Origin: Chara braunii
Taxonomy: Eukaryota > Streptophyta > Charophyceae > Charales > Characeae
DNA length: 44,952 nucleotides
Direction: 5' to 3'
Assembly (NCBI GenBank): GCA_003427395.1
Contig: BFEA01000015.1
Span: 5,141,058 to 5,186,009, forward strand
The notes under the pieces were generated by a model. The model was not told the origin of the DNA. It ran no database searches and was given only the letters and a program-made list of their open reading frames with translations. Position numbers and translations under genes: made by a program. This document shows positions 1 to 9,169 of the stretch, one piece after another. Numbering within the stretch: position 1 is the first letter of the stretch; each line of letters starts with the position of its first letter.

Positions 1-17
1 TTTTTTTTTTTTTTTTT
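1..17. repeat. poly-T run at window edge
   Basis: The window opens with 17 T residues. This could be the reverse complement of a retroposon poly-A tail whose body lies outside the window, or a simple homopolymer. Nothing next to it decides between these. Confidence 0.6.
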
Positions 18-1323
18 GGTTCCCTGGCGAGTGCATCGACGCGCGTGGGGAACGGCGTGGAAGGGCCTGTTGGCGGCTTGGGGAGGGTGGCAGTGACACT
101 AGAAGAAGAGTGGGTGCGCATACACGGTCTGGAATGCTGAGGTCACACATATCACTGTCAACGTGCTGATTGACGCATGAGAAGAAGCGAAGTTGAGGCC
201 CGTCCATTTGCTCCGTCTCATTCAGGCGTCTGCGTCCCGTCCCGCATAAAGGTCGTCCGCTTGTGGTGTCTCCACCACAGAAGCCCGCCGCACGTGCTCC
301 ACAACGAGCACAACCACGCGGGACGCCCTCCAACTTTTGGCCTCCTCACCACGGACCTCTACCGCCTGCTCACCGCGGACATCTCTCCCATCCTCGCCGG
401 GGACTTCGTCAGTGTCGTGGAGGATCACCGCCGTAGCTCTTCTCGCCTTCTCATCACGTGGAGATTCAGCGCCGTCACTCTCCTTGCATTGGCGCCGCGA
501 TGCTCCGTGGACAGGTCGATGTTCGGCGAGTGAGGACTTTGGGCCAATCCACGGCGGAACACTCTCTCCTTATCACTGCGGATCTGTCTCGCCACGTGGA
601 GGTTCGGCGTCGCCGCTCTTCTCTTCTTCTCGCTGCAGAGTAGTCTCGCCGGGGTCATTGTCCTCATCTCGTACACGTGGACGTCGTGCTCATCTGTGGG
701 CCGAGGACACTTCTTCTTCGTCCTCGCCACGCGCGATCCGTACATGGGACGCTGATCTCGCCAGATCGACGAAACTCCCATCGGCAGTCGACCCTCTATT
801 CCCGCTCGCCACCTCCTCCCGCCAAACTCGATTGGAGAGGGAAGCACGAAGCATGTCTACGCGAGCCCGCGCCCGTGGTAAGAAGTGGGATATCGTCCCT
901 ACGGACATTCAAGGGCGGGAAAGGGGTCGACGGCATGTCCCCAAGGCGAAGAGGCTTCGTTCAGACGATGCTTCAGGAAGCGTGCCTACTCGTCGACCGC
1001 AACATTGGGCGACAGCAGACGAAGGTGATGGCGAAGACGTCCTCACGACGGAGGAATAAGTGCCAGAGGAGACCGTGTCCGCAGATCGAGAGAGTGGTCG
1101 CCACGTTCTTCAGATCACAGCGCTGCCAGGAGATTGTTGACGCCTCCACCGAAGGGGCAGCACGTGCATGCCCGCGAAACGTGGTCGGAGAAGGAGGCCG
1201 TCATCGACGTTGGAGGTGATGATGACGAGCCATTGGAACGACATCGACAGCGCAATGTCAAACAAGCCACAACAGCGACGGCAGTCAGGGCATGCGGTGT
1301 GACGGACGAAAGGCCACCTCAGG
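18..1323. other. GC-rich region, uncertain coding remnants
   Basis: Several overlapping Arg/Ser/Pro-rich frames are open on both strands, as expected in GC-rich DNA with few stops. None shows a domain I recognise. On the plus strand the frames at 337-1059 and 677-1219 run towards the better-supported frame starting at 1324, so this stretch may hold the decayed N-terminal part of that gene, where an accessory Harbinger protein would carry a Myb/SANT-like DNA-binding domain. I could not see the spaced tryptophans of such a domain. No promoter or intron boundary can be supported. Confidence 0.3.
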
Positions 1324-2582
1324 GTGGACAGCCTGCCACGCTGTCTCAGCCGAGTCCGTGAAACACGGCTGATGAGGGAGGCTCCATTGAACGCGGCGAG
1401 GTGGGCGGAAGTCCTGGTAGACGCCCGCGCAGTTGGGGGCGAGGCGGTCGCTGCTGTCGGTACGGGAACTTCAGGCAATGTGGCACCCGTGTTGAGGGCC
1501 AGAGAGGAGCTTCCAGTAGTCGAGCGAGAGGAGGCGCGTGGCGAGAACAAAGGTGATCGGGAGGACGACGACCCCCTTTTGAGCTGGGTACGAAGGGGAG
1601 GCATGGCGAAAGATCTGATCGACTGTGCCCGACTGTTGGTTGATGACAAAGCTTTCTGGATGAAAGGGGAGGGTTGAAGACTGTACAACATCGTCCATGA
1701 AACGCGAGAGTATTTTGTCGCCATCGCCAGCGGTCTTCAAGCCCCTGCCGTCCCTCGGAAGATCGTCATGCCAAAATCCTGCACGAAGCTAACAAGGATT
1801 GCCCCCACAGCTGCAGCAAGCGATCTCCCGTGCAGTGACAGTGGAGAATATTGCTCCGCACGTCTTGCACGTCTGGGTCTTCAAATCCGGGAACCGCCCC
1901 AGAGGTTACAATTTGGCTTTCCTGTACGTGCTGGAGTCCGTGGCGATGGACATTGCGCGTGCTATGTGGTACGACGAGGAGTGGAGTAACGTCGCTAGTG
2001 CGGCCGTTTGTGCGCACACAATATACCTGTCCATGGACTTGCCACTGTGGTTCGCTGGTGCGAACATCGAGGACAGGCCTGAGGACGACGACATGGCGGC
2101 GTACCAGGAGTCCACCGTCATATGCATTGCGCATGCATTCCGCGCCGCGGTTCAGATGGGTGCGAACGTCGACGGCGGCTTCATCTCACACGACCGTCTC
2201 TCACGGGGTTTTTGACTGCTTCAGGCTTTTGTTGGCGGCCAGCATGTGGTTGATGCGCATGGCGGGAGACGATCTGCGCAGCCATTACGAAGCTTTTTAC
2301 TTCACCAAGCTGGTGGCGAAGCCCACGCTCGTCTCGTCCATGCATCGCTCCTTCGAACATCGACGATCAGTCGTCCGTGCCACAAACGTCGTCACAAAGA
2401 GGCTTGGGAAGGCGAACGCTACCTTGGGAGAGTACCCGAAGTACATCCCCGAATGGGCATCCTGCGACATCGTCTTTGGGCACGACGCGAGCATGACAGG
2501 GTCGGAGGACGCGAAGAGGCTGGATTGGTTGCGTTCGGGCCCCCTGGAGGAGGACAACGACGACGCTAGAAAAGACAAATAG
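1324..2582 (+). pseudogene. broken accessory-type protein gene, probably Harbinger-associated
   Basis: A discontinuous coding sequence can be followed through three frames. Frame A (1324-1677) contains a run of short acidic and basic segments ending in FWMKGEG. An in-frame TGA at 1675-1677 interrupts it, and the same frame continues with RLYNIVHETREYFVAIASG. Near 1790-1810 the coding potential shifts to frame B (1799-2215; RGYNLAFLYVLESVAMDIAR, then LWFAGANIEDRPEDDDMAAY). Near 2205 it shifts again to the frame ending at the stop 2580-2582, with LRSHYEAFYFTKLVAKPTLV. The Cys-poor, helical, acidic character and its position facing a PIF/Harbinger transposase suggest the second protein of such an element, which in the family usually assists DNA binding and nuclear import. 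That role is inferred from context; I recognise no named domain. One nonsense codon and two frameshifts make it non-functional unless they are sequencing errors or spliced out. Confidence 0.5.
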
Positions 2583-3757
2583 GGGAGGGGGGCTGCTGGT
2601 CAGACGTACGGCGCGGCAGAGGGAAGTGGAAGGGGGGGGGGGGCGGCGCGGGCGCTCCGAGATTTGTGGCTGCGCGTGTAGACGTTGGTGGTCGTGATGG
2701 GCTTGTCGTCGATTGGGCACGTGTACAGTGTGTCTCTCCTGTGAGTAGACGAGCGACGTTTTAGGTCGTTCGCTTTGGCAGGGGTGCTTTTTTCACTTCA
2801 ATATGTTGGTTGTGCACCTGTTTAGTGTGCTGCTCCTGCGAGTAGACGAGTGACATTTTAGAGCGTTCACTTCAGCAGGGTCGACGGGGGGTTTCGATGT
2901 CAATCGTCGTGTTGTGTGTTGTTGTCATCGCAGCTTGCTGCGAACGAACATAATTGCGCTTCGAGCGCACCCTTTTTTTCATCATGCGTCCGCTGTTTTC
3001 GTGACTTCGCTTGCATGAGTGAATAATCATTGCGACGTTTGCATGCACACATTTCATCTTCGGCCTTTGCTGATGTCATTGTCGTTCGTTTGGTTCGTTT
3101 TTTGCAGTTTTCCCAAATGGCACCAACAACTTTATTTAATTTTCTTTACAACAGTCCTAGTAAGACAATGCACACATCCCTTAAGAGCCCCCCCCCGTCC
3201 AAGAGCAGTTGTTGTGAAGATGCAATGGCACAATGTATCTTCTTCCTGATTCATCATCGCATTGAAATATCAACACACAGAAGAACAACACATACTAACA
3301 ATAGACAGAAGAAGAACACATCACCCCTCACCACCTGCACCCTCAATCGAGGATTTTAACATCGCAAGGAAGTTACAAAATTGAGCACCAATTGTCAAAA
3401 AAGACATCATAATCTAACGCAGGGGCGACAAGTTTCAGCCCCTCCCGCACGATCAACCCTGCACTCTCTTCAACACGGCCGCCACGTGTCAAAAAAAAAA
3501 GGCGCACAGGACACCCGCAGTGCGCCGTGTCCCCACAACACACTGGAAACGCCCATTGCTGGGCTCTCTGAACAACAGGCGCGCACATCCATGCACCGTG
3601 ACGCTGACGAACTGCAACCTCGAACGCAAACTACCAACCCCAAGGCGGGACGCGCACTAACACTCCCTTCAAGGGGGACGAAACAACAAATTTGCCCTCC
3701 TGCCAATGCTGCAATGACTACACTTCCACGCGCTTCTGTCCACCATGTGAACACGAC
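2583..3757. other. spacer between convergent Harbinger-like genes, with a direct repeat
   Basis: This is the stretch between the 3' ends of the two convergent coding regions. A segment at 2729-2785 is repeated imperfectly at 2825-2881, about 96 bp apart; both copies carry the core GAGTAGACGAG and a T-rich stretch. Overlapping open frames at 3019-3827 have no recognisable content. A C-run and short A-runs occur but no clear polyadenylation signal can be assigned. Confidence 0.5.
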
Positions 3758-5085
3758 TCAATCGTGTTTCATTCGTTCCACTAAAGCATCCCTCAGGGCC
3801 AACGCTTCGTCTGTCGACGTAGGCTGAAGGGGCTCTTCAATCCCCAGGTCCACACGTCTTCGCACACCATTAGCGTCGACCTCCCATAGCAGATTCTCAT
3901 AATGGAATTCCAGCGTCAATCAGTATGTTGTGGAATATACAGACGGCGGTGAACTGTCGCGGGCGCGTGTCCAGGTTGGTCTTGTGCGTCCGCAGAAACA
4001 GCCGCCACATCCCCTTCAGCCTGCCGAACGCCCTCTCCACCGCTCCCCTCGCCACCTTCTGCTTGTTGTCAAACCACTCCTCATCGAGCTCCTGATTGAC
4101 GCCTCCATATGGGACGACCATCCATTCCGAAGGGGAGTAGCCATTGTCCGCCAGGATGTACCCGTTCGTCCGGACACCGAACGGTAGTGTCACAGCGGGA
4201 CCACGGAACAACGACCTCGACTCCGCGCGCTGCCACAGGCTGGACAACTGGAGCACCCTGATGTCGTGGCAGCTACCCGGGTATCCCATGTGCACATCAA
4301 GCACATGCAAGTCCAAGTCGACGACAACCTGCGCGACGATGGAGAAACGACGCTTCCTGTCATAATAGTTTTCGCTCGGTGCGTACGTCGACTTGTCCAC
4401 GTAGATGTGAGTACAGTCAATGCAACCGTGGCAATTGGGGAAACCCTTTATCAGCGAACGCCCGCAAAACGAGGAGCTTACGAACTTCAGCCGGCCAGGC
4501 AATCTTCTCTCCGTCCACCCGGAGCAGCACGACAGTAACGTCGCGGATGGCAACCAGGCCAGAAGCTCTGCCAATCCCGAAGTTGCACGTGTTGTTCTCG
4601 TACGTCTCCCCGCCCATCTGTACAGTGCGTACGCCACAATCTGGTCTGGCTGCAAAGGCTCTCTGTAGAACGTCACCCGCCGCTGAAGATGAGGCGCACA
4701 TGCCTCTGCGATTTCCCGAACACTCGCGGTGACATGCGTAGCTTCTCCCGGAAGTATCGTCTGTCGCGTCGTCGCATTGCCTGAGGTCTTCCCACGTGCC
4801 TCCTGTCCTGCGCTTCATCCACCACCTCGACGTCGCTCGAGGAATCACTCTGCAACCCAACGTGTAGCACAGCTGAACAACAGCCTCTGAGGTCGCCACG
4901 TAGTCGGGGCCATCGTTCGAAGCTTGTGTCAATGTCCTCCGTCTACGCGCGCGCAACTGCTCCTCCAGTCGTCCCAGCGCCCTCTCCTGCTGACATCGAA
5001 GAACAACGGTAGACACGGCCGCCACCACGACCTGCTGCTCAGGAGGCGTAAACACCGCACGTCCACCCTCTCCGCCGCCCTCCAT
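3758..5085 (-). pseudogene. PIF/Harbinger-type DDE transposase (DDE_Tnp_4-like), frameshifted
   Basis: The protein would cut and rejoin transposon ends in the nucleus. The DDE nuclease core is clear. The first Asp lies in GCIDCTHIYVDKS, followed by the family block MGYPGSCHDIRVL. The second lies in YILADNGYSPSEW, and the Glu in VERAFGRLKGMWRLF followed by FHNILIDAG. The N-terminus starts at ATG 5085 with a Glu/Gln/Arg-rich helical region. The reading frame changes several times: a third frame carries MRRRDRRYFREKLRMSPRVF (within 4673-4870), and the YALYRWA segment and the catalytic core share one frame. The piece between them (NFGIGRASGLVAIRDVTVVL and on to FADKGFP, about 4440-4625) is in another. 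Near 3905 a further shift extends the C-terminus (NLLWEVDANGVRRRVDLGIE) to a TGA at 3758-3760. Total length of about 440 codons fits the family. All three acidic residues remain, but the frameshifts should abolish the product; some could be assembly errors. Confidence 0.85.
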
Positions 5086-5609
5086 AGCCGCGACCTGGAC
5101 ACGGACCCATCGCTCCGCTGCCGTGTGTGTCGTCCGTCGAAAGCTGGCCCTTTTTCTCTAGATGTAGTCTAGCAGACAGAAATGTGTTTCAAGGCGCAGT
5201 CGACGTGTGCGAAGGTCGACGGTGATGGACGCACCCGATGATGCCTGCACACTCACAACGACCGGGGGACGGAAGTGACGCCGCCGCTGAGCCCCCGTTT
5301 CAGCAGTGTACCGTCTTCGCGCCGCCAGCCGCACGTCGTTGTCGTCGTCGCAGCCGTCATTCGAAATTCGAATGTCAAACGTCGACGCCCCCCGGGTTAA
5401 TTTTTTTTCCCGTCGCCCGCCTCATGTCGTTTCCCGCCACACGTCGCTGGACCACGCCGCCTCCACACGGACAAAAGATGGTGGACCAAGGACGACCGAC
5501 CCCGCGGACACTAATTTCCGTATGAAAACGGCCGCGGGCACGCCACAAGGAAACATCCTCGAGGGAGGTCCCCAAGGTTGAGTGGAACGACGCTGCAAAT
5601 TTCCCTTAA
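5086..5609. other. GC-rich flank upstream of the transposase
   Basis: This is the 5' side of the minus-strand transposase and would hold its promoter and the element's terminal inverted repeat if they survive. Forward frames at 5238-5581 are open but Pro/Arg-rich and unrecognised. I could not pair this flank with the left end of the window, so the element's ends are undefined. Confidence 0.35.
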
Positions 5610-5637
5610 GAGCCACACGGAAATTTCCTTGTGGCTC
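5610..5637. repeat. 28-bp near-perfect palindrome
   Basis: The arms GAGCCACA and TGTGGCTC flank a central GGAAATTTCC, with a single mismatched pair. Flanking CCTT (5604-5607) and AAGG (5638-5641) can extend the stem past an unpaired AA. It lies about 525 bp upstream of the transposase start and could be a hairpin near a transposon end. Confidence 0.8.
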
Positions 5638-5641
5638 AAGG

Positions 5642-7280
5642 AATTCGTAAGGAGTGTCTAACGAGGCCCATACTCACACTTGCACCATTGAAATGCATCC
5701 AACCACTTTCACAACCAAAGCTTTGTTGGTTTTTTTCTTTTTTGTTCTTTTTTGCCTGACAGACGTGCTCCCCGTGTTCTTCATTCGGCCTGAGTGCCCT
5801 CACCGAGGGCAGACTCACAGGGAGTACTCCAAAAAGTGTATCCAACTGCAATCACTGCCAAAGCTTGTTTTGTTTTTTGGAACGTGCGGATTTGACATGG
5901 GCCCAAAATTTGAAAACCTTCTGACGCTCCAACCCTGCCCCCAGCCCACCTTTTACTTCTTGTGGCGACAAGTTATTTTGCTGCAAGGCTGAGGCAGTGT
6001 ACTGGTGGTTTAACTCGCCACAATTTCAGGAAACGTACGGGCTACTACAGGAGCGCCCCAATTCATCCGAATAGAAACGTTTCTACTCTATTTTTTTCCA
6101 TGGCCGATAGCTGGGCCAAATACTGGTGCTTTAAGCGAGCTTCCAAACATTTTAGTCCAGATTCTTGAAACCTGCCCGGTAGACTGGCCAGCTGGCTCGG
6201 TCCCCAGTCAGGGCCCAAATCTCAGAGGGAAGTAGAGGCGCGGGGGCAGCCGGGAGAGTATGCTCACTTTGGGCCAGGCAAGGTGCCTGGCAGCCTCGTG
6301 CAGGTTCATGGCACAGCCAGGCAAGGTCCAAATCTTTTTCAGGAGCCTGGCAGACCCACCTTTTACTTTTCCATGTTTGGTGAATCTCCGCCGTCGAGTG
6401 GGACCGAGAAGACATTTGCTCCACAAATTTCAAGCAGGGAAGTCGACAGGGCAGTTTTTCTTGGACATTCAAGTTTGAATGCTGTGGCAAGGTTGTTCAG
6501 ACTTGCCCTCCTATTGTCGTCACTGTCGTGCTGCCATTGTCATCATGACCGTCATCATTTTTATCCAGCCACCACAACCCTGGTGCTCCGCCTATTGTGC
6601 TACCTGCCAGGTCCCCCCCCATCTGCATCGAGAAGAAGTTGAGTTCGCTGTTGCTCTTCTTCTTCTTGCTAATGATAGACGGAGAAAGGGTGGAATTGAG
6701 CCCCATGGGAAACTACATCCTCACCCTCCTCCCTTCACCGCTATCTACCTAGCTACCCTCCCTCCATCAGCATTTACCTCCTCGCCATACTCCCTCTATC
6801 GCCATCTACCTCCTCACCATGCTCCCCCCATCACCCTTGACCTCCTCCCCATCTCCGTTTCATCAGTTTTCTTCTTCTTGTGGCTAGCCGAGAGAGGGAG
6901 AGGGCAGAATCCCCCTCCTCCGATCACCACCCATCGCCTCCCCCCTTGCCATATCCATCCTCCATCCATTCCTATCTAGCTCATCGCCATCTGCTTCCTC
7001 CCTTCCACCAGCTACCTCTCTCCTCCCTCCCTGCCACCACAACCCCTTTCACGTGTACTAAAAGGAAACAAAAGAGCCCAGATATGGACAGTCTCAGTGG
7101 GTGGAGCAACGCCCCACCACCCAGATAAAAAGTGAGCCATTTGTTGCCCAGGGTACCCCCGGCAGGTGCCCGTACGTGCAGGCTGCACAGATGCCCTTTT
7201 GCCCTGTCGTCACTCGTAACCCTGGTATACGGCTATAAACTTTTCACTTTCAAATAAGTTCAGCTGCATCGAGGTATGTC
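5642..7280. other. non-coding region with pyrimidine-rich low-complexity DNA
   Basis: No gene is recognised. Between about 6600 and 7060 the plus strand is C/T-rich with degenerate units around CCATCTACCTCCTCACC, which makes Pro/Ser-rich open frames of no coding value. The phrase CCCACCTTTTACTT appears near 5944 and again near 6356, which suggests a degenerate duplication of this stretch. CAGGCAAGG-type words also recur around 6275-6330. Confidence 0.5.
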
Positions 7281-7320
7281 ATACTGACCATAGTAAATGC
7301 ATGTTCCCCCCCCCCTTTCC

Positions 7321-7362
7321 TTGGACCATTTCTCGATTTATGCGTGTCATCGGGCAAGGGCC

Positions 7363-7394
<32 letters not shown>

Positions 7395-7412
7395 ATGGAT
7401 GTCCCGAAAGAC
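7321..7412 (-). pseudogene. U6 snRNA-derived sequence, internally deleted
   Basis: On the minus strand the sequence starts at 7412 with GTCTTTCGGGACATCC, the standard U6 5' end. It continues through the GATACAGAGAAGATTAGC region (ACAGAGA box and AGC triad) and ATGGCCC, and ends with AAATCGAGAAATGGTCCAA at 7321. A few bases are missing where U6 has its CTGCGCAAGGATGACAC segment, so the total is 92 bases rather than about 102. The T-run that ends pol III transcripts is absent: the sequence runs into G-rich DNA. U6 is the catalytic RNA of the spliceosome; this copy lacks parts of the internal stem-loop and looks like a pseudogene. Confidence 0.8.
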
Positions 7413-7437
7413 AGCATAGTAAATCCAGTTCTAAGTT

Positions 7438-7487
7438 ATGCTAATCTTCTGTGTATCGTTCCAATTTTAATGGATGTCCCGAAAGAC
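7438..7487 (-). pseudogene. second, truncated U6 5' copy
   Basis: A second copy of the U6 5' half starts at 7487 and runs to about 7438. It carries the GTCTTTCGGGACATCC start and the ACAGAAGATTAGCAT region, then stops and joins the flank of the first copy. It also repeats the upstream flank (AGCATAGTAAATCCAG), so the two 5' ends lie exactly 75 bp apart. No 3' half is present. It is the more upstream start on the minus strand, and an AT-rich AAATTTAA lies about 25-33 bp upstream, where a TATA box would be. Confidence 0.75.
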
Positions 7488-7536
7488 AGCATAGTAAATC
7501 CAGTTCTAAGTTAAATTTGCACAAAGTGCCTTTTAA

Positions 7537-7615
7537 ATCGCCAGTACATCGGAGCCTCTTTTCGCTGAGGGGGATTCCCCCTCCATGCCAAGCTCTGCCG
7601 AAATGCCAGCAGAGC

Positions 7616-7653
<38 letters not shown>

Positions 7654-7720
7654 CCCTTTTGACTGGCGCCACCAGCCATTTTTGGTCTTGGTAGCCCCGA
7701 GCCTCCAAAATTCAGATTGG
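7537..7720. repeat. dispersed repeat copy with long poly-T
   Basis: The segment from CCAGTACATC to the TAGCCCC words resembles 10738-10860 in word order: CCAGTACATC, TGCCAAGCT, a T-run, GCCAGCCATT or CCAGCCATT, then TAGCCCC. Here the T-run is 37 bases (7617-7653); in the other copy it is about 10. The poly-Phe and poly-Lys frames across it are translation artefacts. The repeat directly adjoins the U6-derived array. Confidence 0.55.
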
Positions 7721-8177
7721 CTGGATTTCCATTCTCAAGTTTGCCTGCGCGATGTAATGGCAGTTTTAATTGAATGATTGATAATGCCGCCAATCCAGAA
7801 CTCGGCATTCCTCTTTCATTTGAAACGACTCTCTTCCCCCCTTTGCTGCAATTCAATCAGGCCATTCCCTGCAGAAGCAAAATCCAAGAAAAAGTCGACG
7901 CATCTTTGCCAAAACTTTGAGAAAGCAAGCAATGGATACTTCAAAGCAACTTTACCTCTATTGTTGACGATGAAGCATGCATGAGATGAACCAATCCATG
8001 AAGGAAACAGTGTTGCCTCCATAGTCAGCAACGTGAAGCACAACAGAAATGTTACCGTTATGCAAGCAATGCATACATGAGTAGATCGAAAATCATAGAA
8101 ACCTGACCTTAAAGGCAGCACACTTGAGAGGGCCCTACCCAACGATGAGACAGTTAGCAATCTGCAACACAATTGAA
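7721..8177. other. unassigned region
   Basis: No gene is recognised. Phrases such as TTTACCTCTATTGTTGACGATGAAGCA and the CAACGTGAAGCACAACAG region resemble 32220-32310, so the right part probably belongs to the dispersed repeat described at 8179-8512. Confidence 0.35.
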
Positions 8178-8178
8178 T

Positions 8179-8512
8179 GTGTGTGTGTGTGTGTGTGTGC
8201 GGGGGGGGGGGTGTGGGTGTGTGTGTGTGCGCGAGCGTGTGTTTGTGTGGTGTGCATGTGTGTGTGTTTTAAGTGTCCACCACAACACAGCCCCAATTCC
8301 ACCCAGATGAGTAGATTCGAGTTGAGCCAGCCCAACAATTAAAGAATTCACCTCTTTAGCAAGCAATGTAAATCATAATACAACCATTTTGAACCGTGTT
8401 TAGTTGGGTTTCTTTGGGGCAACAGCTCCTCCTGTACTATGCCTCACACGTACAAGGCTGCCCATGTTGATGGCGGTTAAGCGGCAGCTGCCCACATCCC
8501 CATGTGCCTTAA
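8179..8512. repeat. dispersed repeat copy beginning with a (GT)n tract
   Basis: The (GT)n tract (8179-8267, with an internal G-run) leads into CACCACAACA, CCACCCAGATGA, GAGCCAGCCCAACAAT and TAGCAAGCAATG. It then runs into TTTCTTTGGGGCA and CAGCTGCCCACATCCCC. The same blocks occur at 32142-32320 and 32391-32625, and partly at 36450-36560. It has no coding content; it is probably a non-autonomous element with microsatellite growth at one end. Confidence 0.6.
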
Positions 8513-8687
8513 CAGCCCACTTGCACGTCATAACAGGAGGCAGAGTAAAAGGGAAGGCATGCTCCTGTGCATTTCTCTTCAGATCTTCATACTCCTGTTC
8601 ATTTCACTTCCGACCTTCAGCTTATACTTAGTGTTTGTGTTTGTCCTTGTGTGTTTGTGAGTGTTTTTTTTTTTTAATCTGGACTTC

Positions 8688-8817
8688 CGGACACCAACCG
8701 AACTGTCCGGGTCCCGTTGTTTGGATCTCCAGTTGTGTGTCCGGTTACCGGACGTCCGGTTCAATCCAGACACGGGTCTGGTACAGGTGTCTGGATGTCC
8801 GGATGTCCATGTCTGGG
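8688..8817. repeat. cluster of GTCCGG/CCGGAC words
   Basis: About ten GTCCGG, CCGGAC or TCTGG-type words occur within 130 bp, some as palindromes such as CCGGTTACCGG followed by ACGTCCGG. The flanks are T-rich. No gene is recognised; it could be a degenerate short tandem repeat or a set of protein-binding sites. Confidence 0.5.
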
Positions 8818-8934
8818 GCAACCATGCTTTTCATCAACCCTATTTTTTTTATTTTTTTTTAAAGGGTGATAATGCCGTGATAGCATCATCGAGATGACAA
8901 GCACCACGTAAATTCAGGGTTATTTACTCATCTG

Positions 8935-9018
8935 ATTCCATCTGGATTCGAACTTCGATTTGTTTTACTAACTTAAATCCAACAATTCATTGGCACACCG
9001 TTCAGCCACATGGGCTGT
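8935..9018 (-). repeat. tRNA-derived SINE head or tRNA relic
   Basis: Read on the minus strand, TGGCTGAACGG matches a pol III A box and AGTTCGAATCC a B box at tRNA-like spacing. The acceptor and anticodon stems do not form, so it is not a working tRNA. The U6-like copy starts 40 bp away on the opposite strand. Confidence 0.5.
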
Positions 9019-9059
9019 GGAATCTGTGTGGATTCCCAAATTCGAACATACTACATTTT

Positions 9060-9157
9060 GTCCTTTGTGACATCCATGGAAATTGCAACAATACAGAGAA
9101 GAAGATTAGCATGGCCCCTGCGCGAGGATGACACACATACATCACAAAATCGTACAA
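9060..9157 (+). pseudogene. U6 snRNA-like copy, diverged
   Basis: The sequence begins GTCCTTTGTGACATCC, like the U6 5' stem-loop. It continues with ATACAGAGAAGAAGATTAGC (ACAGAGA box followed by the AGC triad, with a 3-base GAA insertion) and then ATGGCCCCTGCGCGAGGATG and ACACACAT, the region that pairs with U4 and forms the internal stem-loop. The 3' part is diverged and ends near AAATTGAGAAAGAA. No clean T-terminator follows. It is independent of the minus-strand array at 7.3-7.5 kb and differs from it in sequence. It is most likely a retroposed or degenerate U6 copy. Confidence 0.65.
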
Positions 9158-9169
9158 ATTGAGAAAGAA

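Noticed and set aside
177-1219. Overlapping Arg/Ser-rich frames on both strands as genes
   Set aside because: GC-rich DNA gives few stops; no domain, and both strands are equally open.
6479-7128. Pro/Ser-rich frames
   Set aside because: They arise from pyrimidine-rich degenerate repeats.
7451-7856. Frames with poly-Phe or poly-Lys
   Set aside because: They cross the 37-base T-run and the U6-derived array; nothing outside the run is recognisable.
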